DNA from: Bailinhaonella thermotolerans
GTDB lineage: Bacteria; Actinomycetota; Actinomycetes; Streptosporangiales; Streptosporangiaceae
Assembly (NCBI RefSeq): GCF_003594875.1
Contig: NZ_QZEY01000004.1
Coordinates: 124,001 to 188,000, forward strand
Reading direction: 5' to 3'
Length of the DNA: 64,000 nt
The stretch's first letter is position 1, and each line of letters begins with the position of its first letter. The position numbers were made by a program, and so were the translations under genes. The notes under the pieces are model-generated. The model was given only the letters and a program-made list of their open reading frames with translations, was not told the origin of the DNA and searched no databases. This document shows positions 49,287-58,447 of this stretch, piece by piece.

Positions 49287-50312
49287 ATGAGTATCACTGA
49301 ACTCGCCCGTGCCGGGGGCGCGCGGGGACTCTCCTCCGGGGACGACCTCGCGGTCCGGGCCGACGGGCTGGTCAAGACGTTCGGCGACCACCGGGCCGTG
49401 GACGGGGTCGATCTGGCCGTGCGGCCGGGGGAGATCTTCGGCGTCCTCGGGCCCAACGGCGCCGGGAAGACGACGACGTTGCGGATGCTGGCCACGCTGC
49501 TCCGGATCGACGCGGGCCGCGCCGAGATCTTCGGGGTGGACGTGGCGGAGAACCCGCACGTCATCCGGCAGCTCGTGGGCGTCACCGGGCAGTACGCCTC
49601 GGTCGACGAGAACCTGACCGCCCGCGAGAACCTCTGGCTCTTCGGGCGGCTCCAGGGGATCGCCTCCCCGCGCGCCCGCCGGGTCGCCGCCGACCTGCTG
49701 GAGCGGTTCGGCCTGGAGGACGCCGCCAACAAGCCCATCTCGCAGTTCTCCGGCGGCATGCGGCGCCGTCTCGACCTGGCCGCGAGCCTGATCACCAAGC
49801 CGCCGCTGATCTTCCTGGACGAGCCGACGACCGGCCTCGACCCGCGCACCCGCGGGCAGATGTGGGACACGACCCGCGACCTGGTCGCCGACGGGTGCAC
49901 CGTGCTGCTGACCACGCAGTACCTCGACGAGGCCGACCAGCTCGCCGACCGGATCGCCGTCATCGACCACGGCCGCAAGGTGGCCGAGGGGACCCCCGAC
50001 GAGCTCAAGACCGCCGTCGGGAACTCCACCCTCCAGCTCCTGCTCGCCGACCCGGCCCAGGTGCCGGCCGCCGCCGAGATCGTACGGCGGGCCGTGGGCG
50101 CCGAGCCGGTGCTCAGCCCGGAGCGGGGCCGGCTCAACGTCGCCCTCGACCAGGCCGACCTGGCCGCCGACGTGCTGATCGCGCTGCGGAACGCCGGGCT
50201 GTCGATCGCGTCGGTGAGCGTGGCCAAGCCCAGCCTGGACGAAGTGTTCCTCGCGCTCACCGGTCACGGGACCGGCGAGGACGACGAGACCGTGACGGAG
50301 GAGAACCGATGA
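49287..50312 (+). CDS. DrrA-like antibiotic-exporter ATPase
   Basis: The 341-residue ATPase has Walker A GPNGAGKTT, signature FSGGMRRRL, Walker B LIFLDEPTTGLDPRTR and the switch TTQYLDEADQLAD. The Q in TTQYLDEAD and the long C-terminal tail are typical of the daunorubicin-resistance DrrA family. It overlaps the permease by ATGA. It drives export of a hydrophobic drug-like molecule. Confidence 0.92.
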   Translation: MSITELARAGGARGLSSGDDLAVRADGLVKTFGDHRAVDGVDLAVRPGEIFGVLGPNGAGKTTTLRMLATLLRIDAGRAEIFGVDVAENPHVIRQLVGVTGQYASVDENLTARENLWLFGRLQGIASPRARRVAADLLERFGLEDAANKPISQFSGGMRRRLDLAASLITKPPLIFLDEPTTGLDPRTRGQMWDTTRDLVADGCTVLLTTQYLDEADQLADRIAVIDHGRKVAEGTPDELKTAVGNSTLQLLLADPAQVPAAAEIVRRAVGAEPVLSPERGRLNVALDQADLAADVLIALRNAGLSIASVSVAKPSLDEVFLALTGHGTGEDDETVTEENR

Positions 50313-51181
50313 GCACCATGACCGCGTCCGCACGGGAGAACGCCCCGGAGAACGCGCGCGAGAGCACGCGGGAGACCGTGCGGGCGGCCGAGCGGGTGGC
50401 GAACGCCCGGCGGCACGTGTCCGTGGGCGAGACCGTCGGCCAGACGATGGCGATGGCCTGGCGCGCCGTCAAGAAGATGCGGCGCCAGCCGGAGCAGTTC
50501 TTCGACGTGACGTTCCAGCCCATCCTGTTCACCGCGATGTTCGCCTTCATCTTCGGCGGCGCGATCGCCGGCGACGTGCAGAGCTATCTGCCGCAGATGA
50601 TCCCGGGCATCCTCGCGCAGACCGTCCTGACCACCTGCATGGCGACCGGGACGCAGCTCCGCGAGGACATGGAGAAGGGGGTGTTCGACCGCTTCAAGTC
50701 CCTGCCGATCGCGCGGATCGCGCCGCTCGCCGGGCCGATGGTGGCCGACCTGCTGCGCTACTCGATCGCGGCGGTCCTGACCTTCGGGATGGGCCTGCTG
50801 ATCGGGTACCGCCCCGGCGGAGGCGCGGGCGGCGTGCTCGCCGCGATCCTCCTGGCGGTGTTCACCGGCTGGTCGCTGGCCTGGGCCTTCACCTGGATCG
50901 GCACGATCGCCCGGAGCGCCCAGGCGGTGATGGGCATGTCGATGCTGATCCTGTTCCCGCTGACGTTCCTGTCCAACGCGTTCGTCCCGGTCACGACGCT
51001 GCCGGACCCGCTCGCCGCGTTCGTGCGGATCAACCCGGTCTCGCACCTGGTCACCGCCACCCGCGACCTGGCCAACCACGCGGTCGTCAGCACCGAGGTG
51101 GCCTGGACGGTCCTGGCCTGCCTGGTCGTCATCGCGATCTTCGCGCCCCTGTCGGTGCGCGGCTACAAGCGCCACATGTGA
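50309..51181 (+). CDS. DrrB-like ABC-2 permease
   Basis: The 290-residue protein has a hydrophilic Glu/Arg/Ala-rich N-terminus of about 55 residues. Six membrane helices with the ABC-2 core follow (TCMATGTQLREDMEKGVFDRFKSLPI; FPLTFLSNAFVPVTTLP). It pairs with the preceding ATPase as a DrrAB-type exporter. It converges with the AfsR-like regulator 34 bp away. Confidence 0.9.
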   Translation: MSTMTASARENAPENARESTRETVRAAERVANARRHVSVGETVGQTMAMAWRAVKKMRRQPEQFFDVTFQPILFTAMFAFIFGGAIAGDVQSYLPQMIPGILAQTVLTTCMATGTQLREDMEKGVFDRFKSLPIARIAPLAGPMVADLLRYSIAAVLTFGMGLLIGYRPGGGAGGVLAAILLAVFTGWSLAWAFTWIGTIARSAQAVMGMSMLILFPLTFLSNAFVPVTTLPDPLAAFVRINPVSHLVTATRDLANHAVVSTEVAWTVLACLVVIAIFAPLSVRGYKRHM

Positions 51182-51215
51182 GGGCCGCGCCGGCGGGCTC
51201 GCCCGCCCCGACCGT

Positions 51216-54200
51216 TCAGTCCCGTCCGCCCTGTCGTCCGCCGTGCTCCCGTTCCTCCCGGTGTTCCCGCCGCTCCGCGGGTTCCCGGTACTCGCGGGAA
51301 AGCCTCTCGGCGAGGTCGCGCGCCTCGCCGAGCAGGTCGGGGGGCCGGCGGTCGCCGTACTCGGCCCGCACGGCGGCGATCACCCCGGGCGCGGCCGCCT
51401 CGGCGTACGGCTCGATCCGCTCGAAGGCCATGACCGGCGTGCTGCGGTTGTAGGCGAACCTCTCCGCCAGCACCAGCAGCCGTACGGCGTCGCGCGGGTC
51501 CCACGCCCCCCGCAGCAGACTCCAGGATCCGACCGCGAAGAGCGCGGTGCCGCACACCGGGTAGTCGAGGTAGGGGTTCTCGACGGACAGCAGCGCCTTG
51601 AGGCGCGCGGTCACGGCCAGCCGGAACAGCTCCTCACCGGGCGCGAGGTCCCGCGGGCCCCCGTGGTGGGCGTGCGCCGTCAGCGCCACCGCCTCCGCCA
51701 TGACCACCCACGGGTTGTAGTCCGTCGCCGGCACGCCGGGCAGCCGCAACTCCCGCGCCCGCCGCACGCCCTGGCGGAACTCCGCGAGCGCGGCGGCCGT
51801 GTCGCCGCGGGCGAGGGCGAGCTCGGCCGCGCACAGCGGGAGGATCGTCAGGCCGCTGAGCAGGGGGCTGTCGCTGAGCTTGATGATCTCGGCGAGCTCG
51901 GCCTCCGCGGCCTCCTGGTCCCCGGCGGCGAGCGCGGCGAACAGCAGCACCGAGCGGATCTGGGTCTCGTCGTCCGTGGCCCCGATCCGGCTCAGGGTCG
52001 GCAGGGCGGCGCGCGCGTGCCGGACCGCCCGCGCGTGGTCCCCGAGCCGTATGGCGAGCTGGGAGAGGATGGTGTGCAGCGTCGCGGACATCCACGGCCC
52101 GTCGTCCTCGCGGACGATCTCCAGGCCGCGTTCGGCCGCCGCGACGGCGGCGGCCATGTCCCCCGCGTTCTCCAGGACGCTGGCGCTGCTCAGCGTCGCC
52201 ATCAGCGCCACGTCGCGGTCGGCGCTCCCGGCCAGCTCCTCCAGCCGCTCGTGCCCGCCGCCGCGCCCGGACGGGTCGATCGTGAGCACCACCTGGGCGA
52301 GGCCGGCGAGGCGGGGGTCGGTCGTCTCACGGATGGGCAGGTCACGGAGCAGGCCGCGCAGGAGATCATCGCTGTTGTCGCCGATCGTCACGTTGTTCAT
52401 GATCACGATCAGCAGGGCGACCCGGGCCGCCTCCTCCAGCTCCGGCGGCGGACGCCACCCGGCGACCACCCGGGCGAACCCCTCCCGCAGCGCGAGGATC
52501 CGCGCGTGGTCCCCGCGGACCGACCACAGCCCGCCGAGGCCCGCCATGAGCCGCACCGCCGTCTCCGGGTCGGCCCCGGCGAGCGCCTGGCGGAGCAGGT
52601 CGGCCAGGTTGCCGTCCTCGGCCCGCAGCGCGTCGACCGCCGCGAACTGATCGGGCCCGAACAGGACGGCGGCGTTCTCCGCGGCGTACTCCGTCGCCCA
52701 GGCCCGCACCGCGGCCCGCGCCGCGTCCTCCTCCCCGGCCTCCCGCAGCCGCAGCCGGCCGAACTCCCGGACGGTCTCCAGCATCCGATAGCGCAGGCCG
52801 TACGGCGTCTCGCGGACGCTCAGCAGGGACTGCTCGGCCAGGGCGTGCACGGCGGGCAGGGCGTCGGGCCCGAGCACCCGCTCGGCGGCCTCCAGCGTGA
52901 AGCCGTCGCCGAACAGGGACAGCCACCGCAGGGCCCGCCGGGCGGGCTCCTCCAGCAGGTTCCAGGACCAGTCGATCACGGCGAGCAGCGTCCGGTGCCG
53001 GTCGGGGGCGGTGCGGTTGCCGCCGCGCAGCAGCGTGAACCGGTCGGCCAGGCGCCGGTTGATCTCCTCGGCCGACATCACCCGGACCTTGGCCGCGGCC
53101 AGCTCGATCGCGAGCGGCAGCCCGTCGAGCCGCGAGACGATCTCGGCGGCCACGCCCTCGTCGATCCGGGCGCCGGGGCGGGCGGCGGTGGCCCGCTGGC
53201 GGAACAGCTCCACCGCGTCGGCCGGGCTCAGCTCCCCGAGGGGGTACACCCGCTCGGCGGGGATCGACAGGGGAGCCCGCGAGGTGGTGAGCACCCGGGC
53301 GTCCCTGGTCGTCGCGGTCACGAAGGCGACCAGGTCGGCGACCGCGCCGATCACGTGCTCGCAGTTGTCCAGGATCAGCAGCGCCGGGACCTGGTCGAGC
53401 TGCCGCGCGATCCGGGACCGGATGTCGGCGCGCTGCTCGGGGGTGAGGGTACGGCGGGCGCTGACGGAGTCCCGCACGCCGAGCGCCGACCCCACCTCGC
53501 CGATCACCCCCTCGGGCGAGGAGACGCCGACGAGCTCGACGAAGTGGACGACGGGCTGCGGCGCGCGCCTGCCCACGACATGGGCCAGCCGCGTCTTCCC
53601 CAGCCCACCGGGCCCGACGATGGAGACCACCCGGGCGGACTGCATCAGGGCCCTCACCGCGCGGACGTCCTCGTCCCGGCCGAGCAGCGACGACCCGTCG
53701 TACAGGACGCCCTCCCGCACCGGCCGGTCGGCGACCAGCAACTCGGCGTGCACGCGCGCGAGTTCGGGGCCGGGATCGGCCCCGAGGTCCTCGGCCAGGC
53801 CGGCACGGTAGCGTTCGTACCGCTCCAGCGCGGCGGCGGCGCCCCGCACCGCGGCCTCGCTCCGCAGCAGGCGGACGACCGTCTCCTCGTCGCGCGGCCG
53901 CGCGGCCACGGCCTCCTCCAGCAGCGGCAGCGCCGCCTCGTGCTCGCCCTCGCTCCCGAGCGCGAGCCCCAGCACCCGCCGCGCCGCCGCGGCGTGCCCG
54001 GCGGCGTGCTCGGCGGCCACGGCGTGCGGCCCGTCCGGCGCTTCCGGGGCGTCCTCCGCCCCGGCGGGCACGAGCCGCAGCGCCTCCTCGGCCCGGCGGC
54101 GCGCCAGGCCGGAATCGCCCTCGCCCAGCGCGTCGCGCGCCTGCCGTACCAGCGCGCCGAGCAGCCACAGATCGACCTGGTCCTCGGCCAGTCCCAGCCG

Positions 54201-54449
54201 GTATCCCCGGGCCGTCCGCACCACGGCGTCGGCGCCGGTGGCCGCCCGGGTGCGCGAGACCACGACCTGGAGCGCCTTCGTGGGGTTGGCCGGCGGCTCG
54301 TCGTGCCACAGTTCCTCGACCAGCCGCTCGTCGCTCGCCCCGGCGGGCCCGTGCAGCGCGAGCACCGCCAGCAGGGTCCGCGCCCGCTCCCCGACCACGC
54401 GCCCACCCCGCCAGCGCACGCCATCGAGCAGAGTGAGCGCCAGATCCAC
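51216..54449 (-). CDS. AfsR/SARP-type transcriptional regulator with NB-ARC and TPR
   Basis: The 1077-residue protein has an N-terminal winged helix (RTLLAVLALHGPAGASDERL, then RGYRLGL) and a BTAD helical domain to about residue 240. An NB-ARC ATPase follows (GPGGLGKTRLAHVVGR; ALLILDNCEHVI; LTTSRAPLSIPAERVYPLGEL). The C-terminal half is TPR-like. This is the AfsR plan, regulators of secondary metabolism that bind direct repeats. The neighbouring exporter has phased repeats in its promoter, so control of that operon is plausible. Confidence 0.9.
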   Translation of the reverse strand: MDLALTLLDGVRWRGGRVVGERARTLLAVLALHGPAGASDERLVEELWHDEPPANPTKALQVVVSRTRAATGADAVVRTARGYRLGLAEDQVDLWLLGALVRQARDALGEGDSGLARRRAEEALRLVPAGAEDAPEAPDGPHAVAAEHAAGHAAAARRVLGLALGSEGEHEAALPLLEEAVAARPRDEETVVRLLRSEAAVRGAAAALERYERYRAGLAEDLGADPGPELARVHAELLVADRPVREGVLYDGSSLLGRDEDVRAVRALMQSARVVSIVGPGGLGKTRLAHVVGRRAPQPVVHFVELVGVSSPEGVIGEVGSALGVRDSVSARRTLTPEQRADIRSRIARQLDQVPALLILDNCEHVIGAVADLVAFVTATTRDARVLTTSRAPLSIPAERVYPLGELSPADAVELFRQRATAARPGARIDEGVAAEIVSRLDGLPLAIELAAAKVRVMSAEEINRRLADRFTLLRGGNRTAPDRHRTLLAVIDWSWNLLEEPARRALRWLSLFGDGFTLEAAERVLGPDALPAVHALAEQSLLSVRETPYGLRYRMLETVREFGRLRLREAGEEDAARAAVRAWATEYAAENAAVLFGPDQFAAVDALRAEDGNLADLLRQALAGADPETAVRLMAGLGGLWSVRGDHARILALREGFARVVAGWRPPPELEEAARVALLIVIMNNVTIGDNSDDLLRGLLRDLPIRETTDPRLAGLAQVVLTIDPSGRGGGHERLEELAGSADRDVALMATLSSASVLENAGDMAAAVAAAERGLEIVREDDGPWMSATLHTILSQLAIRLGDHARAVRHARAALPTLSRIGATDDETQIRSVLLFAALAAGDQEAAEAELAEIIKLSDSPLLSGLTILPLCAAELALARGDTAAALAEFRQGVRRARELRLPGVPATDYNPWVVMAEAVALTAHAHHGGPRDLAPGEELFRLAVTARLKALLSVENPYLDYPVCGTALFAVGSWSLLRGAWDPRDAVRLLVLAERFAYNRSTPVMAFERIEPYAEAAAPGVIAAVRAEYGDRRPPDLLGEARDLAERLSREYREPAERREHREEREHGGRQGGRD

Positions 54450-54509
54450 CCGCCTAGCTTACGGACGATCCCGGACCGCCGGGGTCTCGCGCGGCCGTGG
54501 CGGCCCGGG

Positions 54510-56360
54510 TCAGGGCTCGACGATCCGGTGGGACGCGGTCCAGTCCCGGTAGACGGTGGTGAAGTCGGACCTGAAGATCCCCGCCTCGCCCGGCACCGGG
54601 ACGTACCACGACACGCGGAACCTGGCCGGCCGGTCGCGGGAGTCGAGGGTCAGGCTGAACGTGAGGTACGACCGGTCGTCGGGCCCGCCGAGCTCGCCGG
54701 CCCAGGAGACGAGCAGCCGCCGCATGTTCCCGGCCGTGTCCTTGGGCGCGAGGGTCCCCGTGTAGGTGCGGCCCTCGCGCTTCACCCGGGTGGCCTTCGC
54801 CACGACGTCGCGGATCGTCGAGGGCCCGGCCATGCCGGCGACCATCAGCGCGAACCAGTCCTTGCTCGCGGGCTTCAGGGCGGTGATGTCGGCCGCCTTC
54901 GCGCCCGGCGTCTTCCGGTAGACGGAGTACCCCTTGAGGACCACGTACCGTTCCCGCTCGCCCTCGACGCTCGCGATCTGCATGTCGAGGTCGTCCTGGG
55001 TGTCGTGGTTCATGAGGCGGCCGGTCGCCTTGGCCCCGGCCGAGCTCTGCGTGAACCCGCCCTCGAAGCCGAACGTCGCCGCCGGCGCGGCCTCCAGCGC
55101 CAGGTCGATCGCGGCGGAGAGCTCGGTCGCCGTGACCGGGGGCCCGGGCTGGGCGGGCGACGGGCCGGTCGTAGCGGGCGACGGGCCGGTCGAGGCGGGC
55201 TCGGGCGGACGGGCCGCGGCGCCGTCGGAGGGCGATCCCGCCGAGGGGACCGGAGCGCCGGTCGCGAGGGACGACCGCCGGTCCGGGCCGTCGCGGAGGG
55301 CCACGGCGGCGACGACCCCGGCGAGGGCGAGCGCCGCGGCGGCCGCGGTGAGGAGCCCGCGGCGGAGACGGGGCGGCGGGGTCGCGGTGAGGAGCCCCCC
55401 GCGGAGACGGGACGGCGGGCTCGCGGGCCAGGGCGCGGGCTCCGCCGGGGCGGCCCAGGTGCGCTCGATACGGGTGGTCACGTCCTGGCCCGCCGTCGCG
55501 CCCCCGGCCGGGTCGCCGTGGGAGCGGCGCCACGCGTCGGCGACGGTCTCCAGGACCTCCCGTGAGGAGGGCCGGGCGAGAGGGTCCTTCGACAGCGCCC
55601 GGCCGACCAGGTCGCGGAGGGCATCCGGCACCGCCGAGGTGTCCACCGGCATGTTCATGACCCGGAGCGCCAGGACCTCCGGGCGCGCGACGCCGTACGG
55701 CGCGGCGCCCGCGGCGGCGTAGACCACGAGCAGGGCCCAGCCGTACACGTCGGCGGGCGGTCCCGCCGGGGCGTCGCCGTACTCCTCGGGACTGATCCAC
55801 CCCGGCGAGCCCACGACCGCCCCGGTGCGGGTCATCACGCTCGCGTCCACCGCCCTGGCGATGCCGAAGTCCACGAGTCTGGGGCCGCCGGGGGAGAGGA
55901 TCACGTTGGACGGCTTGACGTCCCGGTGCACCACCCCGGCGGCGTGCACGGCCACGAGCGCCTCGGCGAGCCCGCCCGCGAGCCCGAACAGCTCGTCCCC
56001 GCGAAGCGGGCCCTCCTCACGGACCCGCTCGTCCAGGGTCGGCCCGGGCACGTACTCGGTGGCGAGCCAGGGCCGTTCCGCGCCGGCGTCGGACCCGAGG
56101 ACCCGCGCCGTGCAGTGCCCCTCGACCCGCGTGAGCACGGATATCTCCCGCGCGAACCGCGCCCGGAACTCCGGGTCGGCCGCGAAGTGCGCGTGCACCA
56201 CCTTGACCGCCGCCCGCACTCCGCGATCGTCGACCCCGGCGAGCACCACCCCCATCCCGCCCGCCCCGAGCCGCCCCACCACCCGGTAGGGCCCGATCCG
56301 CCGCGGATCCTCCCCCGTCAGCGGCAGCAGCCCCCCGGCCCGCTGCGTCGAAGCGGCCAC
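54510..56360 (-). CDS. Receptor-type Ser/Thr protein kinase
   Basis: The 616-residue protein (GTG start) has a kinase domain at residues about 20-275: GRLGAGGMGVVLAG, AVKVVHAHF, VHRDVKPSNVIL and LVDFGIAR with a complete active site. A membrane helix lies near residue 370 (LTAAAAALALAGVVAAVAL). About 190 extracellular residues at the C-terminus resemble LolA/LppX-like lipoprotein-binding folds by layout, but this is tentative. Pro/Ser repeats link them. It would phosphorylate cytoplasmic targets in response to an outside ligand. Confidence 0.9.
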   Translation of the reverse strand: MAASTQRAGGLLPLTGEDPRRIGPYRVVGRLGAGGMGVVLAGVDDRGVRAAVKVVHAHFAADPEFRARFAREISVLTRVEGHCTARVLGSDAGAERPWLATEYVPGPTLDERVREEGPLRGDELFGLAGGLAEALVAVHAAGVVHRDVKPSNVILSPGGPRLVDFGIARAVDASVMTRTGAVVGSPGWISPEEYGDAPAGPPADVYGWALLVVYAAAGAAPYGVARPEVLALRVMNMPVDTSAVPDALRDLVGRALSKDPLARPSSREVLETVADAWRRSHGDPAGGATAGQDVTTRIERTWAAPAEPAPWPASPPSRLRGGLLTATPPPRLRRGLLTAAAAALALAGVVAAVALRDGPDRRSSLATGAPVPSAGSPSDGAAARPPEPASTGPSPATTGPSPAQPGPPVTATELSAAIDLALEAAPAATFGFEGGFTQSSAGAKATGRLMNHDTQDDLDMQIASVEGERERYVVLKGYSVYRKTPGAKAADITALKPASKDWFALMVAGMAGPSTIRDVVAKATRVKREGRTYTGTLAPKDTAGNMRRLLVSWAGELGGPDDRSYLTFSLTLDSRDRPARFRVSWYVPVPGEAGIFRSDFTTVYRDWTASHRIVEP

Positions 56361-56671
56361 GACCCTCCGTCCCGGACGCCCAGCGCCCGCCACCCAGGCA
56401 ACCCGATCGTGGCTTTCTATCCCACTTAGATCAACAATGTCGACCCACAAAATCCCCGGACGACAAGGTCAAGCCCCAGGAGACGAGGAGCCGATCACCG
56501 GGTCGGGAGGGAGAGAGTGATGAGACCCCGGACCGAGCCGCCGGGATGATCACAGGCGGTACGCCCGACGACGGCGGCTTCCTGACACGGCGGGGCCGGG
56601 CCCACGCGCCGGAAACCACCCGCAAACGCGACCAGCGCGCTCCCGAAGGGAACGCGCTGGTCGGTGTGCTG
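56361..56671. other. Intergenic region between kinase gene and tRNA-Lys
   Basis: 310 bp without a gene. The part at 56405-56455 is relatively AT-rich and probably carries the kinase promoter on the minus strand. Downstream of the tRNA on the minus strand, GCGCTGGTC-type inverted words at 56630-56660 (accagcgcgctcccgaagggaacgcgctggt) form a hairpin that may terminate the tRNA. Confidence 0.5.
56630..56662 (-). terminator. Hairpin downstream of tRNA-Lys
   Basis: ACCAGCGCG and CGCGCTGGT-like arms (ACCAGCGCGCTCCC...GGGAACGCGCTGGT) form a stem of nine or more pairs just after the 3' end of the tRNA on the minus strand, a typical tRNA terminator position. Confidence 0.6.
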
Positions 56672-56745
56672 TGCGCCGCCAGGGACTCGAACCCCGGACC
56701 CGCTGATTAAGAGTCAGCTGCTCTAACCAACTGAGCTAGCGGCGC
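56672..56745 (-). tRNA. tRNA-Lys (CTT)
   Basis: A standard cloverleaf: acceptor GCGCCGC/GCGGCGC, D-arm with AGTTGGTTAGA, anticodon loop CTCTTAA (anticodon CTT, Lys AAG), and T-loop GGTTCGAGTCC. The discriminator is A and CCA is not encoded. It reads ordinary Lys codons and contrasts with the odd tRNA trio at 31.3-31.5 kb. Confidence 0.97.
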
Positions 56746-56870
56746 TTGCGACTCGTGAACTGTAGCAGGAGGTCCGGGGCGGAGGCGAATCGAGCGGCGG
56801 GTGGGCCACTTCGCGATGCAAGGTGCCGTTGGCGGGGGGTTTGCACGGTGGACGGCGAGCCGGGGCGGGG

Positions 56871-57647
56871 TCAGGTTTTGCAGCGTTTGGTTTTTTCGCC
56901 GAACTTGATGGCGGTCAGGGTGATCTGTTTGTCCTTGGCGGGGGTGGTGCCGGGTTTGGGGGATTGGGCGGTGACTATCCAGTTGCGGTCTATGACCTGC
57001 TGGCGGTCCTTGCCGGTGCCGTCCTTGGAGACGAGGTTGGTGTAGCCGGCCTCCTGGAGGCGGTTCTGGGCGGTTTGCAGGTCCAGGCAGGTGACCTTGG
57101 GGATCACACCCTTGACCACGGGGCGGTTCGTCGCGCCGTCGCTGGGCTTGCGGACGCGGAGCGTGATGGGCAGGTCGATCTTGCGGCGGGTGCCCGCGGC
57201 CGGTTCCTGCTCCGTGACGACCCAGTTGGTCTGGTTGACGATGATGCGGCTCTCACCGGCGGCGTCGCGGGGCTTGATGTCGCGGAAGCCGGCCGCCGTG
57301 AGGATCTCCATGGCCTCGGCCAGGCGCTTGCCGGTGACCTTGGGGACCCGCTTGGCGGGGGCCGTGGAGGTGGCCTCGGGGTCGCTGGAGCCGCAGGCCA
57401 CGGCCAGGACGACGATGAGGGCCAGGACGCCCAGCGCCGCGAGGAAGGAGACCAGGCAGCCCTTCGCGCGCCTGGCGACCCGGGGCAGCCCGTCCGCCGC
57501 TCCGGCGGGGCCGGCCACCCTGTCTCCGGGGTGGATCGCCGTGCCGTACGGCCCCCGGCCGGGCCGCGCGGACGCCGTGGCGTGCGGCAGGCGGCGGGTG
57601 AGGCGGCGGAGGCGGTTCTCCAGGTCGGACATGCGGGGCACCCTCAT
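56871..57647 (-). CDS. Membrane-anchored PASTA-domain protein
   Basis: The 258-residue protein has a cytoplasmic start and one membrane helix near residue 75 (SFLAALGVLALIVVLAVACG). Two PASTA domains follow (VPKVTGKRLAEAMEILTAAGF and IPKVTCLDLQTAQNRLQEAGY, each ending in W.V..Q.P..GT). PASTA domains bind peptidoglycan fragments or lipid II in kinases such as PknB; here no kinase is attached. It overlaps the PaaX gene by ATGA. Confidence 0.88.
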   Translation of the reverse strand: MRVPRMSDLENRLRRLTRRLPHATASARPGRGPYGTAIHPGDRVAGPAGAADGLPRVARRAKGCLVSFLAALGVLALIVVLAVACGSSDPEATSTAPAKRVPKVTGKRLAEAMEILTAAGFRDIKPRDAAGESRIIVNQTNWVVTEQEPAAGTRRKIDLPITLRVRKPSDGATNRPVVKGVIPKVTCLDLQTAQNRLQEAGYTNLVSKDGTGKDRQQVIDRNWIVTAQSPKPGTTPAKDKQITLTAIKFGEKTKRCKT

Positions 57648-58417
57648 GCCCCGTCAACGAACGGGACGGGCTCGGGACTCCCGGTGAGATGGGCGTGGAG
57701 CAAGGTCCGGTACGTCCTGTCGAAGTCGTCGTAGCGGGCGCGCAGGGCTTCGCCGGGCCAGCCGGGCGGGGCCAGCTCAGGGGGCAGGAGGGGGTCGGCC
57801 AGCAGGTGGCGGAGCACGGCGGCCGAGACCATGAAGCCCTCGGCCAGCCCGGACGCCCGGTCCAGGGCGGTGACCAGGGCGCGGGCGCGGCCGGCCCAGC
57901 CGCCGAGGTCCCACAGGTCCGCCGCCAGCCGCGCCGGGTCGCCCGAGGGGCGGGCGCCGAGCAGCAGGCATCGCGAGGTGATCGCCGCGGGGAGGGGGCG
58001 GTCGAGGTTGGCGGGGCGGAGCCAGACGCCCTCGCGCAGCTCGGCGAGGCGGTGGGCGGTCATGGCCTGGCGGAGCGCGGCGCGCTCGGGGGCGGGCCGG
58101 CGCTCGGCGGTGATCACGCACGTCTCCCAGGAGCCGTCCCAGGGGCGGGTGCGCGGGGCGCGGCTCTCGTCCTGGCGGGCCTGGCGGTCCAGGAGGCGCG
58201 CGGTGAGCTGGTAGCGGCCGCCGTCCTGGGCCAGGTCGCCGGCCGCGACCATGCGCGACAGCGCGACGCGGATCGTGCCCTCGGCCACGCCGAACAGCTC
58301 GCCCGCGCGGATCAGGGCGCGCACGGGCAGCCGCGCCGGGTGGGTGCCGAGCAGGGTGCTGAGCACGATCGACCGGGCGGTCAGCGGGCGCAACCCCAGG
58401 GTGTTACGGTCTTCCAT
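57644..58417 (-). CDS. PaaX-family transcriptional regulator
   Basis: The 257-residue protein has an N-terminal winged helix (ARSIVLSTLLGTHPARLPVRALIRAGELFGVAEGTIRVALSRM region). The PaaX C-terminal domain (WDGSWETCVITAERRPAPER) follows. PaaX represses phenylacetate-type catabolic genes and is released by an aryl-CoA. It is divergent from an acyl-CoA dehydrogenase gene, with a palindrome over the shared start region. No phenylacetate genes are visible here. Confidence 0.9.
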   Translation of the reverse strand: MEDRNTLGLRPLTARSIVLSTLLGTHPARLPVRALIRAGELFGVAEGTIRVALSRMVAAGDLAQDGGRYQLTARLLDRQARQDESRAPRTRPWDGSWETCVITAERRPAPERAALRQAMTAHRLAELREGVWLRPANLDRPLPAAITSRCLLLGARPSGDPARLAADLWDLGGWAGRARALVTALDRASGLAEGFMVSAAVLRHLLADPLLPPELAPPGWPGEALRARYDDFDRTYRTLLHAHLTGSPEPVPFVDGA

Positions 58418-58437
58418 CACGTGTAGATGAAGCGTAA
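58403..58437. promoter_or_regulatory. Palindrome between paaX and acyl-CoA dehydrogenase gene
   Basis: GTTACG-GT-CTTC-C-ATC on the left mirrors GATGAAGCGTAAC on the right, apart from small insertions. It covers the paaX start codon and an early ATG of the dehydrogenase. It is the likely PaaX operator. Confidence 0.6.
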
Positions 58438-58447
58438 CATCCGGGCC

